DNA of 64,000 nt. Source: Sphingobacterium sp. GVS05A (GTDB taxonomy: Bacteria; Bacteroidota; Bacteroidia; Sphingobacteriales; Sphingobacteriaceae). Of this stretch, positions 46,401-54,410 are shown piece after piece; position 1 is the first letter of the stretch, and every line of letters starts with the position of its first letter. Both the position numbers and the translations under genes were made by a program. The stretch is from assembly GCF_019969845.1 (NCBI RefSeq), contig NZ_JAHXYR010000001.1, positions 992,001 through 1,056,000 of the forward strand, read 5' to 3'. The notes under the pieces were generated by a model. It saw nothing but the letters and a program-made list of their open reading frames with translations, searched no databases and was not told the DNA's origin.

Positions 46401-46619
46401 TGTACCATTGATCTGACTCTCAATCAGCGTTGTCACGGTCTGCTCAACCGTCTGTGCATCTGCGCCCGTATAGTTTGCTGTAACTGTTACGGTTGGCGGT
46501 GCAATAGAAGGGTACTGGCTAATTGGCAACGTAGATACAGCAATAATTCCGATGATTGAAATCAATATCGAAATAACGATTGCGGTAACTGGCCTCTTAA
46601 TAAATACTTCTGAAATCAT
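43449..46619 (-). CDS. RND multidrug efflux permease (AcrB/HAE1 type)
   Basis: 1056 residues, the normal length of HAE1 permeases: a first membrane helix (FIKRPVTAIVISILI), two large periplasmic loops, and a second set of helices. The proton-relay segment with paired Asp is GIVVDDAIVVVEAV in helix 4. It is the inner-membrane pump of a tripartite system that moves drugs, detergents or bile-like compounds from the periplasm to the outside. It is the last gene of the tetR-tolC-adaptor-permease operon. The ATG lies about 37 bp from the adaptor stop. Confidence 0.95.
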   Translation of the reverse strand: MISEVFIKRPVTAIVISILISIIGIIAVSTLPISQYPSIAPPTVTVTANYTGADAQTVEQTVTTLIESQINGTPGMIYMSSNSTSNGQATITVTFEVGTDIDIATLDVQNRVGIAEPALPEAVRRLGITTRKANNDILMLVALTSPKGTRDENFLANYNNLYVKDALLRVKGVGDVTAFGQPFSMRVWLDANKLANLSMTPADVSAAIAEQNTRIPGGSVGARPQESSTVFEYPIITDSDLSNPEDFENIVVKTNKDGSIVLLKNVARVELGQFSYGTSSKVNGMTSSAMMINQTPGGNAVESAEGIVAALEKLKQSFPTDVDYTISYETVSVVNASISSVIHTLVEALLLVTFVVFFFLQSWRATLIPVLAIPVSIVGTFIFFLMFGFSVNNLTMLAFVLAIGIVVDDAIVVVEAVQHYIDHYKLDAKEATRRAMGDITAPVIAIALILAAVFVPVGFIPGMVGKLYQQFAITIAVSVMLSAFIALSLTPALCSILLKPTAVHEGAKGLNKFFYKFNVWFEKVTIKYSRGVKQAIKKAPLVLIILLCIFIGTGYMFTTKPTGFIPSEDGGAFFAGVTLPEGSSSARTNEVLKEIEDDLHKTFPEIKYVTAISGINILNRAFKSNGATLFVSLKPWETRTRTANDIAGMIMGKYMGYTKARVLAVTPPAIPGLGTSGGFSLQIQDLQTVNIKDFEATVGKFLMAANQRPEIGMAYTMFNTNSPNYKLEVNREQAKRMGVPISSIYSTISAYLGSSYVNDFTKYGRSYRVVTQADIPYRMNIEDINKLYVNNTMGNPVPMGTLVKYELITMPSIINHYNIFRSIEINGSSAPGYSSGDALKALQEVAAQTLPEGFDYQFSGLSLQEMQSGSKTVQIFALCILFVFLLLAALYESWSVPFSILLSVPLGVFGAILTLTLIPTLDNNIYAQIGLVTIIGLAAKNAILIVEFAKERVDIGMNLYEATLDAVKLRLRPIIMTSFAFILGIIPLMLSHGAGAISRQTIGWTVFGGMTAATLLAIFIVPVLFVVITRMAYGKKKLAELEANFDEEKAKNLSAH

Positions 46620-46656
46620 TCTATATCTTTTAGATTCTCTTTAAAAATTAATGCTG

Positions 46657-47814
46657 TTATTTTCCTTTCGGAGCGCCTTTTGCAGCTTGTTGGGCAGCAG
46701 TGGCAGCATCGACAACTTTAACACCATTTTGGACATTCATAGCTCCATCAACAACGATTTTCTCACCGTCTTTGACACCCTCTTTGATAACGATTTTATC
46801 ACCGGCTTTAATACCCAATTTTACCTGACGGATTTCAGCTTTGCTGCTATCGTTAACGGCATATAAATTGAACACACCCAATTGCTCGAAGACTGCTTTG
46901 TAAGGAACAACGATTTCTTCAGTTGCCGATGTGGTCGATACATTCATGGTGATATTCATGCCCGCTCTTAACGCATTGGCATTGTTCGGGAATGTAGCCC
47001 GTATTTTAATTGTTCCTGTCGCTGGATCAACAGCACGGTCAATGGTCGTTATGCTTCCCTTACCTTCATAGGTACTTCCGTCCGGCAATAAAAGCGAAAG
47101 GTCCGAAGAAGCATGGCTGCTTTGCATTTGAGCAAATTTGCTGATATCTTTTTCGTTGACCTGAAACTCAATGGCAATCGGGCTTGTTGAGGATAATGTA
47201 TTCAATAGCGTAGTACCAGGATTGACCAAAGCACCTAAGCGTACCTGTGATATACCAATGGTTCCGGAGAATGGCGCACGAATCGTAGAACGGGACAGGT
47301 TGGTATTGGCTGTTACCAATGCCGCGCGCGCAGATTCTACCTGTGCTTGCGAAGAAGCAACATTTGATACGGCATTATCATAAACCTGTTTAGCGATCGC
47401 GTCTTTGTCAGCCAATACTTGATAACGGGCCAAATCTCTTTTTTGACGGTCGAGATCTGTTTGTGCGATTTGAAGGCTTGCTTTTGCCTGTTGTACAGCT
47501 GCATTATAACGTGTTCCGTCAATCTCATATAAGGCTTGACCTTTAGAGACCACAGCACCGTCTGAAACATATATTTTGGTAATATAACCGCTTACTTCTG
47601 CAAATAGGTCTGCTTCGTTCAACGGTTTGACTGTTGCTGGGTAACTTATGGTTCCCGTAACAGTCTCATGTGATGCTGCGCCAAAGGTAACAGGAACAAC
47701 CTTCTCGGCCTGAGCCTGTGCTGCACCTTGCTTTTTTGCATCTTTATTTCCACAAGAGGTCCATACTAAAGCCGTCCCAAGGAAGAAAGCGAATAATAAT
47801 TGTCTTTTATTCAT
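46657..47814 (-). CDS. RND efflux periplasmic adaptor (MFP, AcrA-like)
   Basis: 385 residues from the ATG at 47814. This start is chosen because it gives a clean lipoprotein signal MNKRQLLFAFFLG...TSC (Cys21); the open frame runs 33 codons further. It contains the lipoyl half-motifs (EVSGYITKIYVSDGAVVSKG), an alpha-hairpin (about 110-170) and a beta-barrel (IEFQVNEKDISKFAQM). It bridges the permease and the outer-membrane channel. The C-terminal tail is Ala/Lys-rich. Second-to-last gene of the operon. Confidence 0.93.
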   Translation of the reverse strand: MNKRQLLFAFFLGTALVWTSCGNKDAKKQGAAQAQAEKVVPVTFGAASHETVTGTISYPATVKPLNEADLFAEVSGYITKIYVSDGAVVSKGQALYEIDGTRYNAAVQQAKASLQIAQTDLDRQKRDLARYQVLADKDAIAKQVYDNAVSNVASSQAQVESARAALVTANTNLSRSTIRAPFSGTIGISQVRLGALVNPGTTLLNTLSSTSPIAIEFQVNEKDISKFAQMQSSHASSDLSLLLPDGSTYEGKGSITTIDRAVDPATGTIKIRATFPNNANALRAGMNITMNVSTTSATEEIVVPYKAVFEQLGVFNLYAVNDSSKAEIRQVKLGIKAGDKIVIKEGVKDGEKIVVDGAMNVQNGVKVVDAATAAQQAAKGAPKGK

Positions 47815-47842
47815 GATTTGTATTAGTTTCCGTTTGAATTGA

Positions 47843-49177
47843 TTAATTAGTTTGGATTGCCCCAACTGCTTTTTGAACATCCAATTTACTTGATAGCAAT
47901 GCATAGAGCGCACTCAGATAATTGAATTGCGTTATTTTGAGATCATTTTCAGCCGTCATTAAATCCAGGTATTTTGTGATTCCCTCATCGTATTGCAATT
48001 TGATTGTTTCATAAACCTCTTTGGACAATTCTACATTCTCTTTTGCCGTTTTCCAATCATTTAGATTAGCATTGTATGTGGCTTTTGATAAGGCATACTC
48101 CGTATTGATACTGTTTTCCAGATTCTTGATATCCCAGTCAATACGTTCCTCCTGCAACCTGGATTTATTGACTTGTTTTTTTCGTTTAAATCCGTCGAAA
48201 ATAGAAAAAGAGAGATTCAAACCTGCGACAGAACCCGGGAAATTGTCGTTATAGAGTTTACTGAATTTATCATTCCGATAATTGAATGCGTAGTTATAAA
48301 AGGCACTTACGCTAGGTAAATAGGTCCATTTAAAATATTGCGTGTTCAATTGCTGAATCTTTTTCGATGTTTCCAATTGTTGGAATTCGATCCGATTGGA
48401 AACACTTACAGCAGCTGTGGTATCCAATAAAATTTCGGATTCCATGTTGCTGTTATTGAATGATAAAGTAAGATTTTGGCCTTTATCTAATGCTAGCAGC
48501 TGTTTCAGATATTCATATTTATATTTTCGTAATTCGACGTTCCGTTTTTCGTCTGCGTTGGAATTGGCCAAAGCGATCTGCGCTCTTTTAAAATCCGTTT
48601 TGTCAACCACTCCAACATCATATTGCGATTTTGCGTCTTTCAGCTGCTTTTGAAGCCTAGCAATATTTTCGCGGACAATTTTAATCATTTCCTCTGTTGT
48701 TAGGATGTCATAATAAGCTTTGCTGACTTCCACAACCGCATTTATTTTTTTGCTTTCGGTGTTTTGCTTGTTGCCTAGGCGAACTAATGAGGCAGCCTTC
48801 CTTGCCTGTATCAATTCGGGATTCAACAATTGCTGATCGGCCTGTAGCGTCAATGCACTGGCATTATTCTGCCCCATTTTGATGTTATTTCCACCGATAT
48901 TGACCACGGGGACAATCACATTATAGTTATAGCTTCCTTTCAAACCTAATTGTGGGTACCAGCCCGAAAGGGAGATATCGATATCCTTTTCACCGATGGC
49001 CTCATCCAATTGTGCCTGTTTTACAGAAATTTGATTGCGTAGTGCATAATCTATCAGCTGCTGAAGCGTCGCATTTGGCGGCAAGTTTTCAGATTGCTGT
49101 TGTGCAAATCCTGTATTACTCAACAGCGACAGTGTCGCTAAGGAATAAACGATTTTATTAAACTTCATATATCTCAT
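47843..49177 (-). CDS. TolC family outer-membrane efflux channel
   Basis: 444 residues with a signal peptide (about 1-25, SNTGFAQ). Two long helical hairpin repeats are visible (VRENIARLQKQLKDAKSQYDVGVV and WKTAKENVELSKEVYETIKLQYDEGITKYLDLM), the classic outer-membrane factor pattern. The ATG at 49177 overlaps the TetR stop (TAATG), suggesting translational coupling; an ATG at 49168 is an alternative. It exports substrates together with the adaptor and permease downstream. Confidence 0.92.
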   Translation of the reverse strand: MRYMKFNKIVYSLATLSLLSNTGFAQQQSENLPPNATLQQLIDYALRNQISVKQAQLDEAIGEKDIDISLSGWYPQLGLKGSYNYNVIVPVVNIGGNNIKMGQNNASALTLQADQQLLNPELIQARKAASLVRLGNKQNTESKKINAVVEVSKAYYDILTTEEMIKIVRENIARLQKQLKDAKSQYDVGVVDKTDFKRAQIALANSNADEKRNVELRKYKYEYLKQLLALDKGQNLTLSFNNSNMESEILLDTTAAVSVSNRIEFQQLETSKKIQQLNTQYFKWTYLPSVSAFYNYAFNYRNDKFSKLYNDNFPGSVAGLNLSFSIFDGFKRKKQVNKSRLQEERIDWDIKNLENSINTEYALSKATYNANLNDWKTAKENVELSKEVYETIKLQYDEGITKYLDLMTAENDLKITQFNYLSALYALLSSKLDVQKAVGAIQTN

Positions 49178-49764
49178 TAATTATTTTTATTTCTATTGAC
49201 AGCACCATCCCAAATTATTTCCATTAACTCCTTGATATTCTGTTCGGAGAAGTGAAGATCTTTGAATTTGATGCTATGTACTGTGGACAAAGCCACTCCG
49301 ATATAACTAGCCACCAATAGGTGAACATTTACTTGTTTTAAAATTTTTTTGTCAATGCCTTCCTGCAAAAAGTCAAGTACTTTGTTTTGGCCACCGACAG
49401 GCTCCTGTATCTCAGCTTTATTCTTTTCGTAATAAGGCGAAGAAAAAAACTGTTCAAAAAAACTGAAGATCCGTCCGTTTTCTAAATAGAACTGAACAAA
49501 GTTGCGCCACACATGAAAAAAAGAAGCTTTATAATCAAAGTCTTCTTTTATCCCGTCAAATATGTAATCGTTTAAGATTGACCGGCAATGTTTGAACAGC
49601 GCAAAGATCAAATCATCTTTAGAGGGAAAATAGTGGTAGATAGTACCTATCGCTACATCGGATTCCTGTGCGATCTTACTCATTGGCGTCCCGTGGAAAC
49701 CGTTTGTGTGTATCAGTTTAAGTGTGGCAGCAAAGACAGCTGCAATTTTTTCATTTGTCTGCAT
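49177..49764 (-). CDS. TetR family transcriptional repressor
   Basis: 195 residues from the ATG at 49764. The HTH lies at the N-terminus (AAVFAATLKLIHTNGFHGTPMSKIA and QESDVAIGTIYHYFPSKDDLI). The C-terminal ligand domain is unlike any I can name. The open frame reaches 49779, but a -7 box (49787-49794) and an inverted repeat (49765-49786) end just before 49764, so the later ATG is preferred. It is first in the operon with the efflux genes, so it should repress itself and the pump until a ligand binds. Confidence 0.9.
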   Translation of the reverse strand: MQTNEKIAAVFAATLKLIHTNGFHGTPMSKIAQESDVAIGTIYHYFPSKDDLIFALFKHCRSILNDYIFDGIKEDFDYKASFFHVWRNFVQFYLENGRIFSFFEQFFSSPYYEKNKAEIQEPVGGQNKVLDFLQEGIDKKILKQVNVHLLVASYIGVALSTVHSIKFKDLHFSEQNIKELMEIIWDGAVNRNKNN

Positions 49765-49786
49765 CAATCGAACGTTCATTCGGTTG
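49765..49786 (-). promoter_or_regulatory. Likely TetR operator
   Basis: CAATCGAA (49765-49772) and TTCGGTTG (49779-49786) pair with one mismatch around a 6-nt centre; the middle GAACGTTC is itself palindromic. It covers the expected transcription start. Confidence 0.55.
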
Positions 49787-49794
49787 CAAAATTA
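49787..49794 (-). promoter_or_regulatory. -7 box of the efflux operon
   Basis: Minus-strand TAATTTTG, an exact TAnnTTTG. The nearest -33-like TTTG is 16 bp upstream, shorter than usual. Confidence 0.5.
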
Positions 49795-49956
49795 GTGATT
49801 AATTTGAATCCAAAATGTCAAATTATTGTTATAAATCAATAAATACAAAAACAAATTGGACCAATAATACAATAAGGAAAAAAGATTTAAATTGTTTTGG
49901 CTTTGAATGATTATTTTTTTGTTAGCTGGATTTAATGCGCCTGCCGGGCATTAGGC

Positions 49957-49993
49957 AAAAAAAGAGGAACTTTATACAAGTTCCTCTTTTTTA
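49957..49993 (-). terminator. Terminator of the SCO/cytochrome c cluster
   Basis: Stem AGAGGAACTT with AAGTTCCTCT and a 5-nt loop, flanked by A and T runs. On the minus strand it ends the cytochrome c gene. Confidence 0.85.
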
Positions 49994-50410
49994 TTGACAA
50001 TTTTTTAATTGTTTTTCCACTTCATTTAAGGGAAATATTTCCTTGCCCTTATTGATCTTTGTATTGATATAGGTCAGTACATAAGCAATATCAACGGCGG
50101 AAAGATTTGAAGCTGGCATCGTGTTATTGAATTTCTTGCCTGCGACCTCGAGTTCCCCTGTTGCGCCATGTTTAACGATACAGGCAAGCTTTTGGCGGTT
50201 TTTTTCCAAAAACTTGGTATCTGTAAGCGGAGGGTAGAGGTTTCCCAATCCTTCTCCTTTTTCGCCATGGCAATTCTGACAATGTGTTATATACACTTTT
50301 TGACCATTTACGCTGTATTGCGCTGTTCGAATATCAATTTCGTTTTGACAGCCGATCAAAGCCGATAATAGGCATCCAATAATAAAACAGGTTGTTAAGA
50401 GGGTGCGCAT
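49991..50410 (-). CDS. Cytochrome c lipoprotein
   Basis: 139 residues. The signal ends in ALIGC (Cys21), a lipobox, so it should be a membrane-anchored periplasmic cytochrome. One haem site CQNCH (Cys44, Cys47, His48) and a downstream Met (NTMPASN, near 95) that could be the sixth ligand. The C-terminal VDIAYVLTYINTKI is a typical cytochrome c helix. It lies directly after the SCO gene (1-bp gap). Likely role in electron transfer to a terminal oxidase or in copper-site assembly. Confidence 0.88.
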   Translation of the reverse strand: MRTLLTTCFIIGCLLSALIGCQNEIDIRTAQYSVNGQKVYITHCQNCHGEKGEGLGNLYPPLTDTKFLEKNRQKLACIVKHGATGELEVAGKKFNNTMPASNLSAVDIAYVLTYINTKINKGKEIFPLNEVEKQLKNCQ

Positions 50411-50411
50411 A

Positions 50412-51059
50412 TTAGTTTTTAGCTTCGTTCAATAGCTTTGGTAGGTCCTCCATTAGTTTTTTTACCTGCTCATCATTAGTACCATCATAAGCGCCACGGA
50501 TGCGTTTATCCTTGTCAATCAAGACAAGGTAACCTTGGTGGTCATAACCTCCAGGGGCATTCTTATCCTCAGCTGTATAAACCAGGTATTGGTTGGCTAT
50601 ACCATAAATATCTGCCTTTGTACCTGAAACAAATTGCCAATGGTCATTGCTTACGCCTAGTTTATTTGCATAATCTTTCAATACGTAGGGCTGATCATAT
50701 TTAAAATCTATGCTATGGGACAAAAAGCGAACAGCATCATTATCCTTATATTGTGTATAGATTTTGAGCAAATTACGGTTCATTGTTGGGCAGATGCTTG
50801 GACAATGTGTGAAAAAGAAGTTTGCGATATATACTTTTCCCTCAAAATCCTTCTCTGAGATCATCACACTATCCTGGTTCAAAAACTTAAATGCAGGTAT
50901 GGTATGATAAACCGTATCTATCACTTGTTTTCCGTCAACTGTTTTTTCGACGGCTTCCCGTTCGCCGTAAATTGGTAAGTTGGACTGGCTCGTGTTTTTG
51001 CAAGAAAATAAACCAAGCAATAGGCCCGTAGCACAACAAAGTTTAAATATAGATTTCAT
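50412..51059 (-). CDS. SCO1/SenC family copper chaperone
   Basis: 215 residues from the ATG at 51059, chosen for a clean lipoprotein signal ending LFSC (Cys20). The thioredoxin-like core contains FTHCPSICPTM, with the CxxxC copper ligands, and the distal His in GGYDHQGYLVL. SCO proteins deliver copper to the CuA centre of cytochrome oxidase or act as thiol reductases. It lies between a small lipoprotein gene and the cytochrome c gene, all leftward. Confidence 0.92.
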   Translation of the reverse strand: MKSIFKLCCATGLLLGLFSCKNTSQSNLPIYGEREAVEKTVDGKQVIDTVYHTIPAFKFLNQDSVMISEKDFEGKVYIANFFFTHCPSICPTMNRNLLKIYTQYKDNDAVRFLSHSIDFKYDQPYVLKDYANKLGVSNDHWQFVSGTKADIYGIANQYLVYTAEDKNAPGGYDHQGYLVLIDKDKRIRGAYDGTNDEQVKKLMEDLPKLLNEAKN

Positions 51060-51141
51060 CTGTTTGTATTCTTTCATTATTAATTTGCCCTACTGGGCTT
51101 TTCTATCCTGCTATAAGCTGGTATTGAGCAGGGCTGTTCAC

Positions 51142-51558
51142 CTAGAAGTTCTTTAATTTCTCCTGGCTTTCCTTGGAAACAGTATCAAATATTTTCTTCA
51201 TGTCTGATACTTTTTGCAATTCGACTTCAAAATATTTGATATCGGTACTGTCGGGTTTATATGCTTTCATCCAGTCCATCATGTGGTCTGTCGCACTCTC
51301 CAGGTTTGCTTTTAATATACCAAGGTCCTTTTTTGTTGCTGTGGTGTCCAAGTCAGCTTTAGCAGCTTTTAGTGTTTTTAGATTATTCAGGATAGAGTCT
51401 ATTTTGACTGCATCGCGGTCAAAATGAGCGATCTGAGGCATGATTTCATCATGTATTTTGATTGTTGAATCTTGTAAAACCTTTACATTGTTTGTGCCAG
51501 TGGTTCCACATGCCGCTATTGCCAAGGATGCGATAGCCATGAAAGCGATTTTGTTCAT
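51142..51558 (-). CDS. Helical lipoprotein of the SCO cluster
   Basis: 138 residues from the ATG at 51558, giving a signal with lipobox IAAC. The mature part is almost entirely charged helix (IKIHDEIMPQIAHFDRDAVKI, NLKTLKAAKADLDTTATKKDL) without Cys, probably a coiled coil. Homologues are sometimes labelled viral A-type inclusion protein, a name based only on coiled-coil similarity. Being next to SCO and cytochrome c, it may be part of the same respiratory or copper module. Function unknown. Confidence 0.65.
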   Translation of the reverse strand: MNKIAFMAIASLAIAACGTTGTNNVKVLQDSTIKIHDEIMPQIAHFDRDAVKIDSILNNLKTLKAAKADLDTTATKKDLGILKANLESATDHMMDWMKAYKPDSTDIKYFEVELQKVSDMKKIFDTVSKESQEKLKNF

Positions 51559-51598
51559 GTTTCTATTTTTTTGGTAATTGGACAAATATATTAATTTC

Positions 51599-52096
51599 TT
51601 ATTGCTCGACCTTTCGATTTCTATCCGGGAATGTAAAATTCAAGTCACGAATGTAGGTTTCACAATGGACTACAGCACATAATTCATCATTTTTATCTTT
51701 TATTTCCAGACTCAGGTTTTTGACAATTTTGCCTTTCGTGCGAATGGTTTGGGTACATTCGTCCAGTAGTTCGTCCGAAAGTTGAACAGAATAGCCCACA
51801 CTTGTTTTTCCGGGTTTTTTAAAATCAATCCGAGATGACTTGAGCCAGGCTACGGTCTTTCTAAAACCTGTTTTTTGAAGATATTGATCGATTAGGATCG
51901 GAAATATCGGGTCTGCAGCAGCGAAAATTGTTCCACCAAACAAGGTTTTATTGGTGTTGATATTGAATGGAGTCTTGTAAATTTTCACTTCGGCTCCTTT
52001 AAAGCCTGGACTGATTTTTTTTACCCAGATTCCCTGAAATAAAAAAGGAGGGTAAAAACGCAATAGCCATGTTAATGCACGTGGACTGTATCTCAT
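51599..52096 (-). CDS. DUF4442 hotdog-fold protein (putative thioesterase)
   Basis: 165 residues from the ATG at 52096 (the frame extends 6 codons further). Features are GGTIFAAADPIFPILIDQYL and the C-terminal strands SLEIKDKNDELCAVVHCETYI, typical of DUF4442, which has a hotdog (acyl-CoA thioesterase-like) fold. The catalytic residues are not obvious. The gene is divergent from the MFS gene at 52189 with about 90 bp between starts. Confidence 0.75.
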   Translation of the reverse strand: MRYSPRALTWLLRFYPPFLFQGIWVKKISPGFKGAEVKIYKTPFNINTNKTLFGGTIFAAADPIFPILIDQYLQKTGFRKTVAWLKSSRIDFKKPGKTSVGYSVQLSDELLDECTQTIRTKGKIVKNLSLEIKDKNDELCAVVHCETYIRDLNFTFPDRNRKVEQ

Positions 52097-52188
52097 GATA
52101 CAAAAATAGGACAATGTACTGGATTATTTTTCGAAATCTTGGTTTTCTTATTTCACTATGGTATTTTTACGGCATCAAAGAACCTAAA

Positions 52189-53424
52189 ATGTCAACATTA
52201 AAAGATAAACAGGCTGAAAGCAAGAAGGTATGGCTATTGGTGACGATAGCATCGTTGGGGTATTTTGTCGATATCTATGATCTCATTATTTTTTCTATTG
52301 TCCGCATTCAATCCTTTACAGATATTGGGGTGCCGACAGAACAGATGCGGGTAAAAGGCGAATTTGTTCTTAATATGCAAATGGGCGGTTTGTTGCTTGG
52401 TGGGATTATCTGGGGGATTATCGGTGATAAATACGGACGTTTAAAGGTGTTGTTTGGTTCTATTTTACTTTATTCCTTAGCGAATATTGCAAATGGTTTT
52501 GTAGGGGATGTGTGGCAGTATGGAATTATCCGGTTTATAGCCGGGATTGGATTGGCTGGGGAACTGGGAGCGGGGATCACCTTGGTTTCGGAAAGCATGC
52601 ATAAGTCAAAGCGCGGTTATGGAACAATGCTGGTGGCCAGTGTTGGGGTGTTGGGTGCTATTCTTGCTTACTTTGTTTCGGAGGAATTCAATTGGCGTAC
52701 TGCTTATTTCGTCGGTGGTGGAATGGGGTTATTGTTGTTGCTATTGCGTGTTGGTTCTTTTGAATCGGGTCTATTTAAGGAGCAGGATAAAAAGGATATT
52801 CCGAAAGGTGATTTCAGGATGCTTTTTACCGATAAAAGCCGATTGAAACGTTATATCAATTGTCTCTGTATAGGTTTGCCAATCTGGTTTGTGGTGGGAG
52901 TGTTGGTCACGCAGGCTCCGGAAATAGGAAAAGCACTTGGGGCATCCGAAACCTTGAGCGCGGGTAAAGGGGTGATGTTTGCTTATATCGGAATTTCCAT
53001 TGGCGACGTGTTAGCAGGTGTGTTTGCGCAGATTCTAAAATCTCGGAAAAAGGTGGTTTTTATTTGTCAGTTGATTATTATCGGTAGTTCGTTATGGTAT
53101 CTTTTGAGTACTGGAATTACAGCCAATAAATTTTTAGTTTTGGCTTTTGTCATGGGGCTAGGAGTAGGGTATTGGGCCACATTTGTGACTATTTCAGCGG
53201 AACAATTTGGTACCAACCTGCGGGCAACTGTGGCTACAACCGCTCCTAATTTTGTTAGGGGTGCCTTGATACCATCAACAATGGTTTATGGACTTTTGGT
53301 GGATTCGTTTGGTATTGTCCCAGCGGCAATTACGATGGTCTTGGTACTTTCTGGTATCGCTATGTATTCACTGACACAACTCGAAGAAAGCTTTGATAAG
53401 GATCTGAACTATCTAGAGGAGTAA
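52189..53424 (+). CDS. MFS transporter (metabolite:H+ symporter type)
   Basis: 411 residues from the ATG at 52189 (MSTLKDKQAE). The open frame reaches 52114, but that region overlaps the divergent gene. Twelve membrane helices are expected. The MFS signature loop is GIIGDKYGRLKVLFG, and VDIYDLIIFS in helix 1 and VGYWATFVTISAEQFGTNLRAT in helix 10-11 resemble the metabolite/sugar-acid symporter group. The substrate is unknown. Confidence 0.85.
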   Translation: MSTLKDKQAESKKVWLLVTIASLGYFVDIYDLIIFSIVRIQSFTDIGVPTEQMRVKGEFVLNMQMGGLLLGGIIWGIIGDKYGRLKVLFGSILLYSLANIANGFVGDVWQYGIIRFIAGIGLAGELGAGITLVSESMHKSKRGYGTMLVASVGVLGAILAYFVSEEFNWRTAYFVGGGMGLLLLLLRVGSFESGLFKEQDKKDIPKGDFRMLFTDKSRLKRYINCLCIGLPIWFVVGVLVTQAPEIGKALGASETLSAGKGVMFAYIGISIGDVLAGVFAQILKSRKKVVFICQLIIIGSSLWYLLSTGITANKFLVLAFVMGLGVGYWATFVTISAEQFGTNLRATVATTAPNFVRGALIPSTMVYGLLVDSFGIVPAAITMVLVLSGIAMYSLTQLEESFDKDLNYLEE

Positions 53425-53447
53425 GCCTAGGTAAAAGTAATAACAGT

Positions 53448-53630
53448 TTATTTTTTTCGGCCGGGGCACTTCTTACAACGTTTTCCTTCTTTGTATTTTT
53501 TACAGCATTTTTTGAAACAAACACAGGAAAAATCAGAAAAAGGATTCATTGCGGCACTTCTAAATTGAAATGGGCTTGCTTTGCCCTCGCCCTCACACTG
53601 TTCCACAAAGGATTCAATAACTTCGTTCAT
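53448..53630 (-). CDS. Cys-rich micro-protein, likely metal-binding
   Basis: 60 residues. The N-terminal half is ordinary (MNEVIESFVEQCEGEG). The C-terminal 25 residues have six Cys (CVCFKKCCKKYKEGKRCKKC) and a strongly basic tail (PGRKK). Two or more Zn or Cu sites are plausible. It has an ATG start and codon use like its neighbours. I do not recognise a named family. It may interact with RNA/DNA or act as a metal store. Located between the MFS gene and purN. Confidence 0.7.
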   Translation of the reverse strand: MNEVIESFVEQCEGEGKASPFQFRSAAMNPFSDFSCVCFKKCCKKYKEGKRCKKCPGRKK

Positions 53631-53680
53631 GAGGCAAAGTTACAATTTGTTTAAAATAATTCTAAATAAAAATGTTGTTT

Positions 53681-54253
53681 TTACATTTTTTTGATTAGGT
53701 TCTCAATTACTTTCGGGAAATGCTGGTGTTCTAATTGCTGTCCTTTGAACTTAATGATATCCAATGTGTCATTGGCGTCTATCTTAAACTTTGCTTGATA
53801 AATGATCTCGCCCTCATCAAAGTGCTCATTAGCAAAATGAATGGTAATGCCATGTTCTTCCTCTTTGTTGGCCAAAACAGCTTTATGTACATGGTCGCCA
53901 TACATGCCCTTGCCACCATATTTCGGTAGGAGAGCAGGATGTATGTTGATGATCTGATTTGGATAGGCCTTTAAAAGATTGTTTGGAACAAGCCATAAGA
54001 AACCTGCTAGGATGATCAGATCGATATTTAAATTTTTAAGGATATTAACGACATTGTCCGTGTTGTAAAATTCATTGCGATCAAATATATGGGCTGGAAT
54101 TTCAAAATTGTCAGCACGTTGAATAACATAAGCATCAGGGTTGTTGGACAGGATCAGCGCAACCTCAACTTCATCTGAGTATTTGAAATGTTCCATTATT
54201 TTTTGAGCATTGGACCCTGAACCTGAAGCAAAAATGGCAATTCGTTTTTTCAC
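53681..54253 (-). CDS. purN: Phosphoribosylglycinamide formyltransferase
   Basis: 190 residues, typical for PurN. N-terminal FASGSGSNAQKI is the phosphate-binding loop. The catalytic Asn/His lie in INIHPALLPKYGGKGMYG and the later Asp in HFDEGEII. It transfers a formyl group from 10-formyl-THF to GAR in purine synthesis. The gene is alone, away from other pur genes. A -7 box lies 43 bp before the ATG. Confidence 0.95.
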   Translation of the reverse strand: MKKRIAIFASGSGSNAQKIMEHFKYSDEVEVALILSNNPDAYVIQRADNFEIPAHIFDRNEFYNTDNVVNILKNLNIDLIILAGFLWLVPNNLLKAYPNQIINIHPALLPKYGGKGMYGDHVHKAVLANKEEEHGITIHFANEHFDEGEIIYQAKFKIDANDTLDIIKFKGQQLEHQHFPKVIENLIKKM

Positions 54254-54296
54254 GATTAATGAGTGTTAATAGATTTGATCGATTTAAAAATTAGTC

Positions 54297-54304
54297 CAAA
54301 CTTA
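54297..54304 (-). promoter_or_regulatory. -7 box for purN
   Basis: Minus-strand TAAGTTTG, an exact TAnnTTTG, about 43 bp before the ATG. A TTTAG lies 19 bp further, near the -33 position. Confidence 0.5.
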
Positions 54305-54410
54305 CGCATTTTTTGTAAAAAAACTAAAATATTGACGAATAGAACCGCATTTTTAGGTATTATTGATTAAAATTAATTGAATATTCATTGTCAGTTTAAA
54401 ATTTTTTAAC

